Shown piece by piece: positions 1 through 5,997 of a DNA stretch of 15,996 nucleotides (position 1 is the first letter of the stretch; the number at the start of each line of letters is the position of its first letter). This DNA comes from SVTX01 sp045632305 (GTDB lineage: Bacteria > Bacillota > Clostridia > Oscillospirales > CAG-272): assembly GCA_045632305.1 (NCBI GenBank), contig JAZQWL010000013.1, forward strand, positions 1 to 15,996, in the 5' to 3' direction. Below the pieces are notes generated by a model. It ran no database searches. It was not told the DNA's origin and saw only the letters and a list, made by a program, of their open reading frames with translations. The position numbers were made by a program, and so were the translations under genes.

Positions 1-774
1 GGTATTATCGATATTATGGGCTCAATCGTTGGTTACGTTCCTTATTTTGGACTTTTGACAGACGAAGGCAGAAAAGCAACTTGGGTTGTAAAGGTTCAGA
101 CAACAAAGAAGCCCGAAGCACAGCTCCTCGGTTCTGCAATCGGTATGAAGGTTATGGAGGACGTTCCTTACGTAGTAGGTCTTGACAAGTGGATCGGAAA
201 TGAGCTCAACGATGCTGCTTGCGCATATCTTAAGGACTTCGGTGCGGCTACGGCATCCAACGGTGCGGTTGGTCTTTACCATATCGAAAATCTTACTCCC
301 GAAGCGGTTGAGCTTGGTGAGAACCTCATCTCTGAGGGCGCAAAGGAATATATCATTGATGATGCAGAGCTTGAAAGAGTGCAGAGAGAATATCCCGTTG
401 TATGGAAGAATCCCGATGCAAAGCCGAAGCTTTGCTTTGTAGGTTGTCCTCACCTTTCTCTTGAACAGCTCAAGACTTGGACGGAAAACATTGAAAAGTC
501 CTTGGCGGCAAACGGCAAAAAGAAGATTACAATGAAGACGGTATTTACTGCGTCTCCTGCAGTTCTTGAAGCATTTAACAAGACAGAATATGCTGAAAGA
601 CTTAAGGCGTGCGGTGTAATTACATCTTACATTTGTCCTCTTATGTATATGAATAATCCTCTCTGTAAGAAGATGCCTGTAATTACATGCTCCAACAAGC
701 TTCGTACATATACAACCGCGAAGTATTACAGAGAAGATGAAATTCTCAATATTATCACAGGAGGTAAGGCATAA
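1..774 (+). CDS. Aconitase X large (catalytic) subunit, 5'-truncated by the window edge
   Basis: The reading frame is open from base 1 to the TAA at 772-774, so the true start lies upstream. The visible 257 residues match the C-terminal part of the AcnX catalytic domain (old name DUF521, about 400 residues). Family landmarks are VPYFGLLTDEGRK near the left end, then NGAVGLYHIENLTPEA, then FVGCPHLSLEQL with a conserved cysteine (codon 445-447), and a second conserved cysteine in ICPLMY (codon 634-636). In this family conserved cysteines bind an Fe-S cluster. AcnX enzymes are hydro-lyases of the aconitase superfamily. Characterised members are bacterial cis-3-hydroxy-L-proline dehydratase and archaeal mevalonate-5-phosphate dehydratase. 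The separate small subunit immediately downstream makes this a split type II enzyme. Substrate cannot be read from the fragment; a hydroxyproline-type substrate is only a guess from the bacterial setting. Confidence 0.9.
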   Translation, partial: GIIDIMGSIVGYVPYFGLLTDEGRKATWVVKVQTTKKPEAQLLGSAIGMKVMEDVPYVVGLDKWIGNELNDAACAYLKDFGAATASNGAVGLYHIENLTPEAVELGENLISEGAKEYIIDDAELERVQREYPVVWKNPDAKPKLCFVGCPHLSLEQLKTWTENIEKSLAANGKKKITMKTVFTASPAVLEAFNKTEYAERLKACGVITSYICPLMYMNNPLCKKMPVITCSNKLRTYTTAKYYREDEILNIITGGKA

Positions 775-1217
775 TGAAGGTATTCAAAGGTAGAGTTGTA
801 ACTCCCGGTGAGGTTACAGCAGAAGCACTTGTAACAACCGAAGGGTTTAACACACTTGCATCTTTCCAGATGGCGCTTCAGTTTGGCGACAAGGAAGTAA
901 AGTGCGGCGACCAGAATAATGACGATCTCCACGGCAAGCCCATGATCGGTAAGGCGCTTTGCTTACCTCAGACCATCGGTTCAACAACAGGCGGTCTTGT
1001 GCTTTACTGCGCTTGCGCTATGAAAAAGAACCCTGCTTGCATGCTTTTTGCAAATCATATTGACTCCTTGGCGGCCGCCGGCGCAATTTTGGCTGACGTT
1101 TGGGTTGACGGAGTTTCCATGCCCGTTGTTGACTCTCTCGGCGACGAGTTCCTCGAATACGTTAAGGACGGAATGAAGATTACAATTAAGCCCGATGGTG
1201 TAGTTGAAGTAGAATAA
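774..1217 (+). CDS. Aconitase X small (swivel domain) subunit
   Basis: This 147-residue protein matches the AcnX swivel domain (old name DUF126) in length and motifs. It has GRVVTPGEVTAEALVT at the N-terminus, a PQTIGSTTGG motif in the middle that corresponds to the substrate-binding serine/glycine loop, and a C-terminal GVSMPVVDSL segment. In fused AcnX proteins this domain is joined to the catalytic domain; here it is a separate gene. Its ATG overlaps the large-subunit stop by one base (TAATG at 772-776), with GGAGGT at 760-765, so the two are translationally coupled and surely form one heteromeric enzyme. Nothing unusual is seen in the sequence. No further gene of the same operon follows: the next 190 bp are hairpin-rich non-coding DNA. 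Confidence 0.92.
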   Translation: MKVFKGRVVTPGEVTAEALVTTEGFNTLASFQMALQFGDKEVKCGDQNNDDLHGKPMIGKALCLPQTIGSTTGGLVLYCACAMKKNPACMLFANHIDSLAAAGAILADVWVDGVSMPVVDSLGDEFLEYVKDGMKITIKPDGVVEVE

Positions 1218-1234
1218 CTTGAGCTCTGCTCAAG
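1218..1234 (+). other. Perfect 7-bp hairpin directly after the AcnX stop
   Basis: CTTGAGC (1218-1224) pairs with GCTCAAG (1228-1234) across a TCT loop, starting at the base after the stop codon. There is no T-run after it, so it is not a typical intrinsic terminator. It could protect the 3' end of the mRNA, or be the first element of the hairpin array that follows. Confidence 0.6.
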
Positions 1235-1235
1235 T

Positions 1236-1384
1236 GAGTTATGAACGTTTCGCAGAAACGGTTATATCATAACATTTGGCGAAGCCAAATTTATAACTCT
1301 AAACTCATAACTCTTCGCTCGCCATTTGCGAAACGAGTTGTCAGTGATGATTGCCTTCGGCAAGTTATAATTGGCTTCGCCAAG
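1236..1384. repeat. Array of mini-hairpins upstream of the four-helix-bundle gene
   Basis: Five short perfect hairpins lie in about 150 bp: 1246-1260 (6-bp stem, loop GCA), 1261-1273 (GTTAT/ATAAC), 1274-1290 (7-bp stem, loop GAA), 1351-1363 (TTGCC/GGCAA, loop TTC) and 1371-1383 (TTGGC/GCCAA, loop TTC). Read on the appropriate strand, four of them are C(GNA)G mini-hairpins, a class known to be unusually stable in DNA (d(GCGAAGC) type). GAGTTATGA (1236-1244) and TCATAACTC (1305-1313) form a 9-bp inverted repeat enclosing the first three. Heptads of the xAACTCx type occupy 1294-1314. No open reading frame explains the region. A TATAAT at 1366-1371 has no -35 at normal spacing (TTGTCA at 1338-1343 is 22 bp away). 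Confidence 0.75.
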
Positions 1385-1406
1385 TTTGAAATTAGTGGAG
1401 ATGGGT

Positions 1407-1757
1407 ATGGCAGATAGTGTATTAAGAATGAAATCTAAACAGTTTGCAAAGGATATAGTTTTCCTTTGCAGAAGGTTAAAGCAGAACGGTGTTGAAGCTG
1501 CATTGGTTAATCAATTGATGCGTAGCGGTACATCTATTGGGGCGAATGTTCATGAGGCGCAGTATGCGCAGGGGATAAAAGACTTTATTTCGAAATTCGA
1601 AATCGCACTTAAGGAATGTAATGAGAGTGAGTATTGGCTTGAGCTTCTTTATGAAACTCATTCGCTATCGGAACAAGACTTTAAGAGTTTTCAATTTCAG
1701 TGTATTGAGCTTCGTAGAATGCTTGTTTCGTCTGTCACCACATTAAAAAATAAATGA
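1407..1757 (+). CDS. Four-helix-bundle protein (S23 / Avd-like family)
   Basis: The 116-residue product belongs to the small four-helix-bundle family that includes the S23 proteins encoded in 23S rRNA intervening sequences and the Avd accessory protein of diversity-generating retroelements. The family signature is visible: SKQFAKDIVFLCRRL, then LVNQLMRSGTSIGANVHEA, then DFISKFEIALKECNESEYWL, ending in a C-terminal helix with IELRRML. Members form pentameric, basic, RNA-binding bundles. Two nearby ATGs exist; GGAG at 1397-1400 lies 6 bp before the ATG at 1407 but touches the one at 1401, so 1407 is chosen. A TTG extension to 1371 would run through a hairpin and is unlikely. No reverse transcriptase, variable repeat or rRNA is seen in this window, so neither classical context applies. 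Codon use appears more AT-rich than the neighbours, hinting at acquisition. Function here is unknown. Confidence 0.85.
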   Translation: MADSVLRMKSKQFAKDIVFLCRRLKQNGVEAALVNQLMRSGTSIGANVHEAQYAQGIKDFISKFEIALKECNESEYWLELLYETHSLSEQDFKSFQFQCIELRRMLVSSVTTLKNK

Positions 1758-1765
1758 TTTTAAAC

Positions 1766-1796
1766 AGGGCATCGCTTATTGCGTTGCTCTATTTTT
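1766..1796 (+). terminator. Intrinsic terminator of the four-helix-bundle gene
   Basis: AGGGCATCGC (1766-1775) pairs with GCGTTGCTCT (1781-1790) with one G-U pair and one T-T mismatch, loop TTATT, followed by ATTTTTG. It lies 8 bp after the stop codon. Confidence 0.75.
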
Positions 1797-1806
1797 GATT
1801 ATTTCC

Positions 1807-1835
1807 TTTACAAAACACAAAAAGTGTGCTAAAAT
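1807..1835 (+). promoter_or_regulatory. Sigma-A promoter of the DmpA-type peptidase gene
   Basis: TTTACA (1807-1812), a 17-bp spacer and TAAAAT (1830-1835), with an extended -10 TGC directly before it. The start of transcription is expected near 1842, giving a short leader with GGAGG at 1856-1860. Confidence 0.75.
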
Positions 1836-1868
1836 GGATTTATATAAGACATTGTGGAGGAATTTCAC

Positions 1869-2954
1869 ATGAATTCAAAGAGAATCAGAGATTTTGGCAT
1901 CACTGTGGGCAGACTTCCTTGCGGTGAGAAAAATAAAATAACCGACGTGCCGGGCGTCAAGGTTGGTCAGGTGACTATCGATACGGACAAATCCAAGACG
2001 GGTGTTACCGTGATCATTCCTGCAAATGGTAATCTTCACACAAATCCCGTAATGGGTGCTTGCCACGTTATCAACGGCTTTGGCAAAACAGCAGGACTTA
2101 TGCAGGTCGAGGAGCTTGGGACGATTGAGACACCGATTGCTTTAACGGGTACGCTCAACGTAGGTAAGGTTCATAATGCGCTTGTAAGCTATACGGTTGC
2201 ACAGTGCGAGGGTGAGGGCGGCTTTGCCCGTTCTGTTAATCCCGTAGTTGGCGAAACTAATGACGGCACACTCTCCTATGGCGCAGTTCGTCCGACGGAT
2301 GAAGCCGAGGTGCTTGAAGCAATAAAGAACGCATCTGACGATTTTGCCGAGGGTGACGTCGGAGCAGGCAAGGGAACTGTTTGCTTTGGACTTAAAGGCG
2401 GCATCGGTTCGGCTTCAAGAGTAATTGAAATTGACGATAAAAAATACACGCTCGGCGCGCTCGTGCAGACGAATTTCGGTTGCATTGAGGATCTTTCAAT
2501 CGACGGACTCAAGGTTGGCGCGGAGATCGTCAAGATGATGGAAGAGGAAAAGGCGAGAGCTATCACAGGTCAGGACGATATCGGCTCGATCATGATAGTT
2601 ATCGGCACGGATCTTCCCGTAACCGAATTGCAGTTAAAGAGAATTTTGAAGCGTGCGATTGTTGGTCTTGCTCGAACGGGCTCATATATTGGTCATGGCT
2701 CGGGCGACGTTGTTATCGGTTTTTCAACAGCGAACCGTCGCGGCGGTGACGAGAAGATCCGAACTGTTAATTGCATAAGCGACGGCGTGATCGACAAGGC
2801 GTTCCGTGCGGTTGGCGAGAGTGTTGAGGAGGCAATTTACAATTCAATGGTTGCCGCAGACCGAGTTGTCGGCTTTAACGGAAAAGAAACCGTAACGGTT
2901 CGAGCATTGAATGAATTTTTGCCCGAAGCGATAGAGAGAGCAAAGCACGGATAA
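1869..2954 (+). CDS. P1-family (DmpA/S58) aminopeptidase
   Basis: This 361-residue protein matches the DmpA/BapA family of N-terminal-nucleophile hydrolases (about 370 residues). DmpA removes N-terminal L- or D-residues from peptides and amides; BapA relatives cleave beta-peptides. Landmarks are ITDVPGVKVGQVT near the N-terminus, ALTGTLNVGKVHNA, GDVGAGKGTVCFGLKGGIGS, and GLARTGSYIGHGSGD followed by the FSTAN segment. The family matures by self-cleavage before a serine that becomes the N-terminal nucleophile of the beta chain. The equivalent site here is Gly239-Ser240 in DIGSIMIV (Ser codon 2586-2588), giving chains of about 239 and 122 residues. The ATG at 1869 is chosen over a GTG at 1854 because GGAGG at 1856-1860 sits 8 bp before it. 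There is no signal peptide, so it is cytosolic. Natural substrate is unknown. Confidence 0.92.
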   Translation: MNSKRIRDFGITVGRLPCGEKNKITDVPGVKVGQVTIDTDKSKTGVTVIIPANGNLHTNPVMGACHVINGFGKTAGLMQVEELGTIETPIALTGTLNVGKVHNALVSYTVAQCEGEGGFARSVNPVVGETNDGTLSYGAVRPTDEAEVLEAIKNASDDFAEGDVGAGKGTVCFGLKGGIGSASRVIEIDDKKYTLGALVQTNFGCIEDLSIDGLKVGAEIVKMMEEEKARAITGQDDIGSIMIVIGTDLPVTELQLKRILKRAIVGLARTGSYIGHGSGDVVIGFSTANRRGGDEKIRTVNCISDGVIDKAFRAVGESVEEAIYNSMVAADRVVGFNGKETVTVRALNEFLPEAIERAKHG

Positions 2955-2955
2955 A

Positions 2956-3097
2956 GTGCAGAGTGCAGAGTGCAGAATGCAGAGCGGTTAAAGTGCAGAG
3001 TGCAAAGTGCAGAATGCAGAGTTAAAATGAAATGGAGATTTTCGGCTCGTCCGAAAATCCACTTAAACTCTGCACTCGTAACTCTGAACTCTGCACT
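2956..3097. repeat. Heptad-repeat palindrome with central hairpin
   Basis: The left arm (2956-3027) holds eight 7-bp units close to GTGCAGA: four in a row at 2956-2983 and four at 2993-3020, separated by GCGGTTAAA. The right arm (3067-3097) holds the complementary units ACTCTGC, ACTCGTA, ACTCTGA and ACTCTGC. Between them a perfect 9-bp hairpin, GATTTTCGG (3037-3045) with CCGAAAATC (3051-3059), forms the tip. The whole can fold as one long stem in DNA or RNA. Units differ by one or two bases, as in a degenerate tandem array. It fills the gap between the peptidase and glycosidase genes, and I see no promoter in it. Confidence 0.85.
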
Positions 3098-3130
3098 AAA
3101 GAATCGCTGGTGAATAATGAGGAGAAAAAT

Positions 3131-4177
3131 ATGTATTACAATTCTTTCAAGCCCGGTGTGACCTGGTACGATACAGACGGAAATCGAATCCAGGCACACG
3201 CAGGATATATGTTTTATGAGAACGATACGTTCTATTGGTACGGTGAAAATAAAGAAAAGTCCCAGTCCGAGTGGGAGCTCTGGCATTGGGGAATTCGTCT
3301 TTATTCTTCAAAGGATCTTTACAACTGGAAGAGCGAGGGAATTATTATCGAGCCAGTGCTTGATGACGAAACTCATTCGCTTTATTATAACGCGCGCCTT
3401 GACCGCCCCCACCTTTTGTACAACGAGAAAACCAAGAAGTACGTTATGTGGGCAAAGGTTATGACGGGCAGACCCGACAAGCTCGACTATGCGATCATTC
3501 TGACCGCGGACAGTATCAAGGGACCTTATACGCTTGTGGTTGATCACTATAATCCCAACGGACACGGCTTTGGAGATTTCGAGGTGGTTTCCGACGGTGA
3601 GCGTGCTTACGTTATTTACGAAAAGCCCCATACCGAAATGATAATTTCCCCCTTGACAGAGGACTATCTCGGTGTTGAGGAGGGCAACTTTAAGAGCTAT
3701 TTCCATTTCGGTCATCCTCCGTTTATCCGTGAAGCCCCTGCTACGTTCAGATACAATGGCAAGATTTATATGATCACTTCGGGAACAACCGCAAAGTTCC
3801 CCAATCCCTCGGAATCCGCGGTGGCAGATGATTATATGGGTGATTGGGTAATGCAGGGAATTACACACGTCAACGATACAAAGCGTACCTCTTTCGACTC
3901 GCAGATAAGCTGTATTTTCAAGCATCCTAAGAAGGAAAATCTCTTTATCGCTATGGCGGACAGATGGCTTGACGACATTCCTGAGAACATGCCCCATATT
4001 TGCGATATTTTCAATAGCATTTATAATCCCAACCTTGAGGCGATGCCTTTCAATATGATGGAAACAACAAAGAAGAACACCTCGGTTGCCGAATACGTTT
4101 GGTTGCCCATTGAATTTGAGGGAGATATGCCAAAGATCTATTGGTATGACGAATGGCGTTGGGAGGATTTTGATTAA
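3131..4177 (+). CDS. GH43-like glycoside hydrolase (five-bladed beta-propeller)
   Basis: The 348-residue product resembles family 43 glycosidases, especially the branch that holds exo-beta-1,3-galactanases. The propeller is recognisable from QAHAGYMFYENDTFYWYGE (residues 21-39), LDRPHLLYNEKTKKYVMW (90-107), GFGDFEVVSDGERAYVIY (146-163), IREAPATFRYNGKIYMITSG (199-218) and TSFDSQISCIF (253-263). E201 in REAP is the likely general acid. A Ser-Gln pair (S257-Q258) sits where galactanases of this branch use glutamine instead of the usual catalytic aspartate. There is no signal peptide or carbohydrate-binding module, so it probably acts on imported oligosaccharides in the cytosol. The ATG at 3131 is preceded by AGGAG at 3120-3124; the upstream in-frame extension lies inside the repeat palindrome and is not coding. 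No transporter or sugar kinase lies next to it, so the substrate is open. Confidence 0.8.
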   Translation: MYYNSFKPGVTWYDTDGNRIQAHAGYMFYENDTFYWYGENKEKSQSEWELWHWGIRLYSSKDLYNWKSEGIIIEPVLDDETHSLYYNARLDRPHLLYNEKTKKYVMWAKVMTGRPDKLDYAIILTADSIKGPYTLVVDHYNPNGHGFGDFEVVSDGERAYVIYEKPHTEMIISPLTEDYLGVEEGNFKSYFHFGHPPFIREAPATFRYNGKIYMITSGTTAKFPNPSESAVADDYMGDWVMQGITHVNDTKRTSFDSQISCIFKHPKKENLFIAMADRWLDDIPENMPHICDIFNSIYNPNLEAMPFNMMETTKKNTSVAEYVWLPIEFEGDMPKIYWYDEWRWEDFD

Positions 4178-4181
4178 AGAA

Positions 4182-4206
4182 AAAAGCCCTGCTTGCAGGG
4201 CTTTTA
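4182..4206 (+). terminator. Intrinsic terminator of the GH43-like gene
   Basis: GCCCTG (4186-4191) pairs with CAGGGC (4196-4201) around a CTTG loop, with flanking A4 and T4 tracts. It begins a few bases after the stop. Confidence 0.9.
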
Positions 4207-4212
4207 CTTATA

Positions 4213-4241
4213 TTGACAAAACTTATCAAATGTGGTAGAAT
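4213..4241 (+). promoter_or_regulatory. Sigma-A promoter of the glycosyltransferase-udk operon
   Basis: Consensus TTGACA (4213-4218), a 17-bp spacer and TAGAAT (4236-4241), with an extended -10 TGG directly before it. AAAGGA at 4256-4261 is the ribosome binding site of the first gene. Confidence 0.85.
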
Positions 4242-4271
4242 TGTAGTAGTATATGAAAGGACGGGTAGATT

Positions 4272-5219
4272 ATGAAGAAAATAAGCATAATAGTCCCCGC
4301 GTACAACGAAGAGGAGGCATTGCCTTATCTGTTCGAGCGACTCAATAAGTTTATGGATCACATGTCGAATTATGAGTTCGAGATCCTTTTCGTTAACGAC
4401 GGAAGCCGCGATAATACCATTAATTTAATAAGATCGTACAGAGAGCAGGATCCGCGTTACTGTTACGTGGACTTTGCGAGAAATTTCGGTAAGGAGATCG
4501 CCATGATGGCGGGCCTTGATTATGCAACGGGTGACGCGGTGGTGTTCATCGACGCCGATCTTCAGGATCCGCCCGAGCTTATCGAGGAGCTCATAAAGTA
4601 TTGGGAAGAGGGCTACGATGACGTTTACGCCAAGAGAACCTCGCGAGAGGGTGAGACGTTCCTTAAAAAGTTCACCGCGAAGATGTATTATAAGCTGCTT
4701 CAGAAGATGACGAGAGTGCCCATTCAGAGAGATACGGGTGATTTCCGTCTTCTTGACCGCAGATGCGTGAATGCACTCAAGCAGATGAAGGAATACCAGA
4801 GAAACACAAAGAGCTTGTTCTCGTGGATCGGCTACAAGAAAAAGGAGGTTCTCTACGATCGCGACGCGAGAGTTGCGGGCAAGACGAAGTGGAATTACCT
4901 CAAGCTTATCAACCTTGCGATCGACGGCATTACCTCGTTTACGATGCTGCCGCTCCGACTTTCCACTATAATTTCCGTGCCTACTCTTATGGCAAGCGCG
5001 ATCTACTTTATTTACATGATCGTGAACGGAATAATCGTGGACAGATTCCCGCCCGACACGCAGATACTGATCTTCCTGCTTTTGTTCTTTGCGGGACTTA
5101 TTCTGCTTATGATAGGCATCGCGGGCGAGTATATCGGCAGAATTTTCAATGAAACAAAGAACCGTCCTCTCTACTTTGTAAACGAGTATAACGGAGAGAG
5201 AGAAACCAACGACAAGTAA
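4272..5219 (+). CDS. Membrane-anchored family 2 glycosyltransferase (GtrB/CsbB-like)
   Basis: A 315-residue GT2 enzyme with a DPM1/GtrB-type catalytic domain and two C-terminal membrane helices. Visible motifs are SIIVPAYNEEEALPYLF (residues 5-21), VNDGSRDNT (41-49, nucleotide-sugar binding), DADLQDPP (94-101, metal-binding DxD) and RDTGDFRLLDRR (153-164). KTKWNYLKLINLAIDGI (204-220) leads into the hydrophobic segments at about 226-252 and 263-287. Proteins of this build transfer a sugar from UDP-glucose or a similar donor to undecaprenyl phosphate on the cytoplasmic face, feeding cell-wall or surface glycan decoration. The donor and final acceptor are not visible. No partner flippase or GtrC-like transferase is in this window. 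It is the first gene of an operon with udk, 15 bp apart. Confidence 0.9.
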   Translation: MKKISIIVPAYNEEEALPYLFERLNKFMDHMSNYEFEILFVNDGSRDNTINLIRSYREQDPRYCYVDFARNFGKEIAMMAGLDYATGDAVVFIDADLQDPPELIEELIKYWEEGYDDVYAKRTSREGETFLKKFTAKMYYKLLQKMTRVPIQRDTGDFRLLDRRCVNALKQMKEYQRNTKSLFSWIGYKKKEVLYDRDARVAGKTKWNYLKLINLAIDGITSFTMLPLRLSTIISVPTLMASAIYFIYMIVNGIIVDRFPPDTQILIFLLLFFAGLILLMIGIAGEYIGRIFNETKNRPLYFVNEYNGERETNDK

Positions 5220-5234
5220 TTTTTTGGAGGCGTT

Positions 5235-5849
5235 ATGTCAACACCCATGTTAATAGGCATCGCGGGCGGTACGGGCTCGGGCAAATCCACCTTTGCAAAC
5301 GGACTTAAAAAGCTCTTTCCCGACGACGTGACCATTATTTCTTACGATAATTATTATAAGGCGCAGGATCATCTTACGATGGAGGAGAGAGTCAAGACGA
5401 ATTATGACTGCCCCGACGCGCTTGATACGGATCTTCTCGTTAAGCATCTTCGTCAGCTGCTTGCGGGCGATTGCGTTGAAGTTCCGAATTACGATTTCTG
5501 TCATCACACAAGATGTAAGGAGCTGACGCGCCTGTGTCCTACTCCCGTAATTATTATCGACGGAATTCTTACGTTCCATGACGAGCGACTTCGTGAGCTT
5601 TTTGATATAAAGATCTTTGCGGATGCGGATGCGGACGAGAGAATTTTGCGTCGACTTCGCCGCGACGTTACGGAGCGCGGCCGTGATATTGACGGAGTTA
5701 TTAACCAGTACGTAAGCACGGTTAAGGTCATGCACGGAATTTACGTTGAGCCGACAAAGAAATATGCGGACATTATCATTAACGGCGGTAAAAATTCGGT
5801 AGCGCTCGACGTGGTTGCTTCAAGAATCAAGAGAAAATTAGGAAAATAA
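5235..5849 (+). CDS. udk: Uridine kinase
   Basis: The 204-residue protein is a P-loop uridine/cytidine kinase: it phosphorylates uridine or cytidine to UMP or CMP in pyrimidine salvage. Walker A is GGTGSGKST (residues 11-19). The substrate region includes SYDNYYK (36-42) and VPNYDFCHHTR (83-93), and the lid is RRDVTERGRD (142-151). VEPTKKYADIII (171-182) is the usual C-terminal family signature. Length fits bacterial Udk (about 205-215). The start at 5235 has GGAGG at 5226-5230 with a rather short 4-bp gap. It shares a transcript with the glycosyltransferase upstream. A functional link through UTP and UDP-sugar supply is possible but is inference. Confidence 0.93.
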   Translation: MSTPMLIGIAGGTGSGKSTFANGLKKLFPDDVTIISYDNYYKAQDHLTMEERVKTNYDCPDALDTDLLVKHLRQLLAGDCVEVPNYDFCHHTRCKELTRLCPTPVIIIDGILTFHDERLRELFDIKIFADADADERILRRLRRDVTERGRDIDGVINQYVSTVKVMHGIYVEPTKKYADIIINGGKNSVALDVVASRIKRKLGK

Positions 5850-5850
5850 A

Positions 5851-5880
5851 AAATGCTCGGGTACCCGAGCATTTTTGTTT
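5851..5880 (+). terminator. Bidirectional intrinsic terminator between udk and asnA
   Basis: A perfect 24-bp palindrome (5851-5874) centred on GGTACC, with a T-rich run on both strands. It ends the udk operon from the left and can stop asnA transcripts arriving from the right. Confidence 0.93.
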
Positions 5881-5902
5881 TAGTGTAAAGATGAACCCAA
5901 AT

Positions 5903-5979
5903 TTGTAGGGGGTAGCGAAGCGGCGTGAGCGCTCGACAACTCTGCATTCTCGGACAGTCGGGGACGCCTGTCCCTACAA
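5903..5979. repeat. Inverted-repeat-bounded intergenic element
   Basis: TTGTAGGG (5903-5910) and CCCTACAA (5972-5979) are exact inverted repeats enclosing about 60 bp. Inside are GGACAG (5952-5957) with CTGTCC (5968-5973), and the alternative hairpin GGGAC/GTCCC (5961-5974). No open reading frame is supported. ACTCTGC-type heptads lie at 5939-5945 and, partly beyond the right end, at 5979-5992. It looks like a small non-autonomous repeat, but no second copy is present here to prove mobility. Confidence 0.55.
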
Positions 5980-5997
5980 CTTTGCACTCTGCACTTA

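Noticed and set aside
1218..1400. CRISPR array
   Set aside because: The hairpins differ in sequence and spacing; there are no regular direct repeats of 25-40 bp with unique spacers and no cas genes.
1371..1406. TTG-initiated N-terminal extension of the four-helix-bundle protein
   Set aside because: It would translate a mini-hairpin and has no ribosome binding site, whereas GGAG at 1397-1400 fits the ATG at 1407.
1218..1757. Diversity-generating retroelement, because of the Avd-like protein
   Set aside because: No reverse transcriptase, template repeat or variable repeat target gene is present in the window.
3032..3130. In-frame extension of the GH43-like gene into the repeat palindrome
   Set aside because: The extension encodes repeat-derived low-complexity sequence, and AGGAG at 3120-3124 marks the ATG at 3131.
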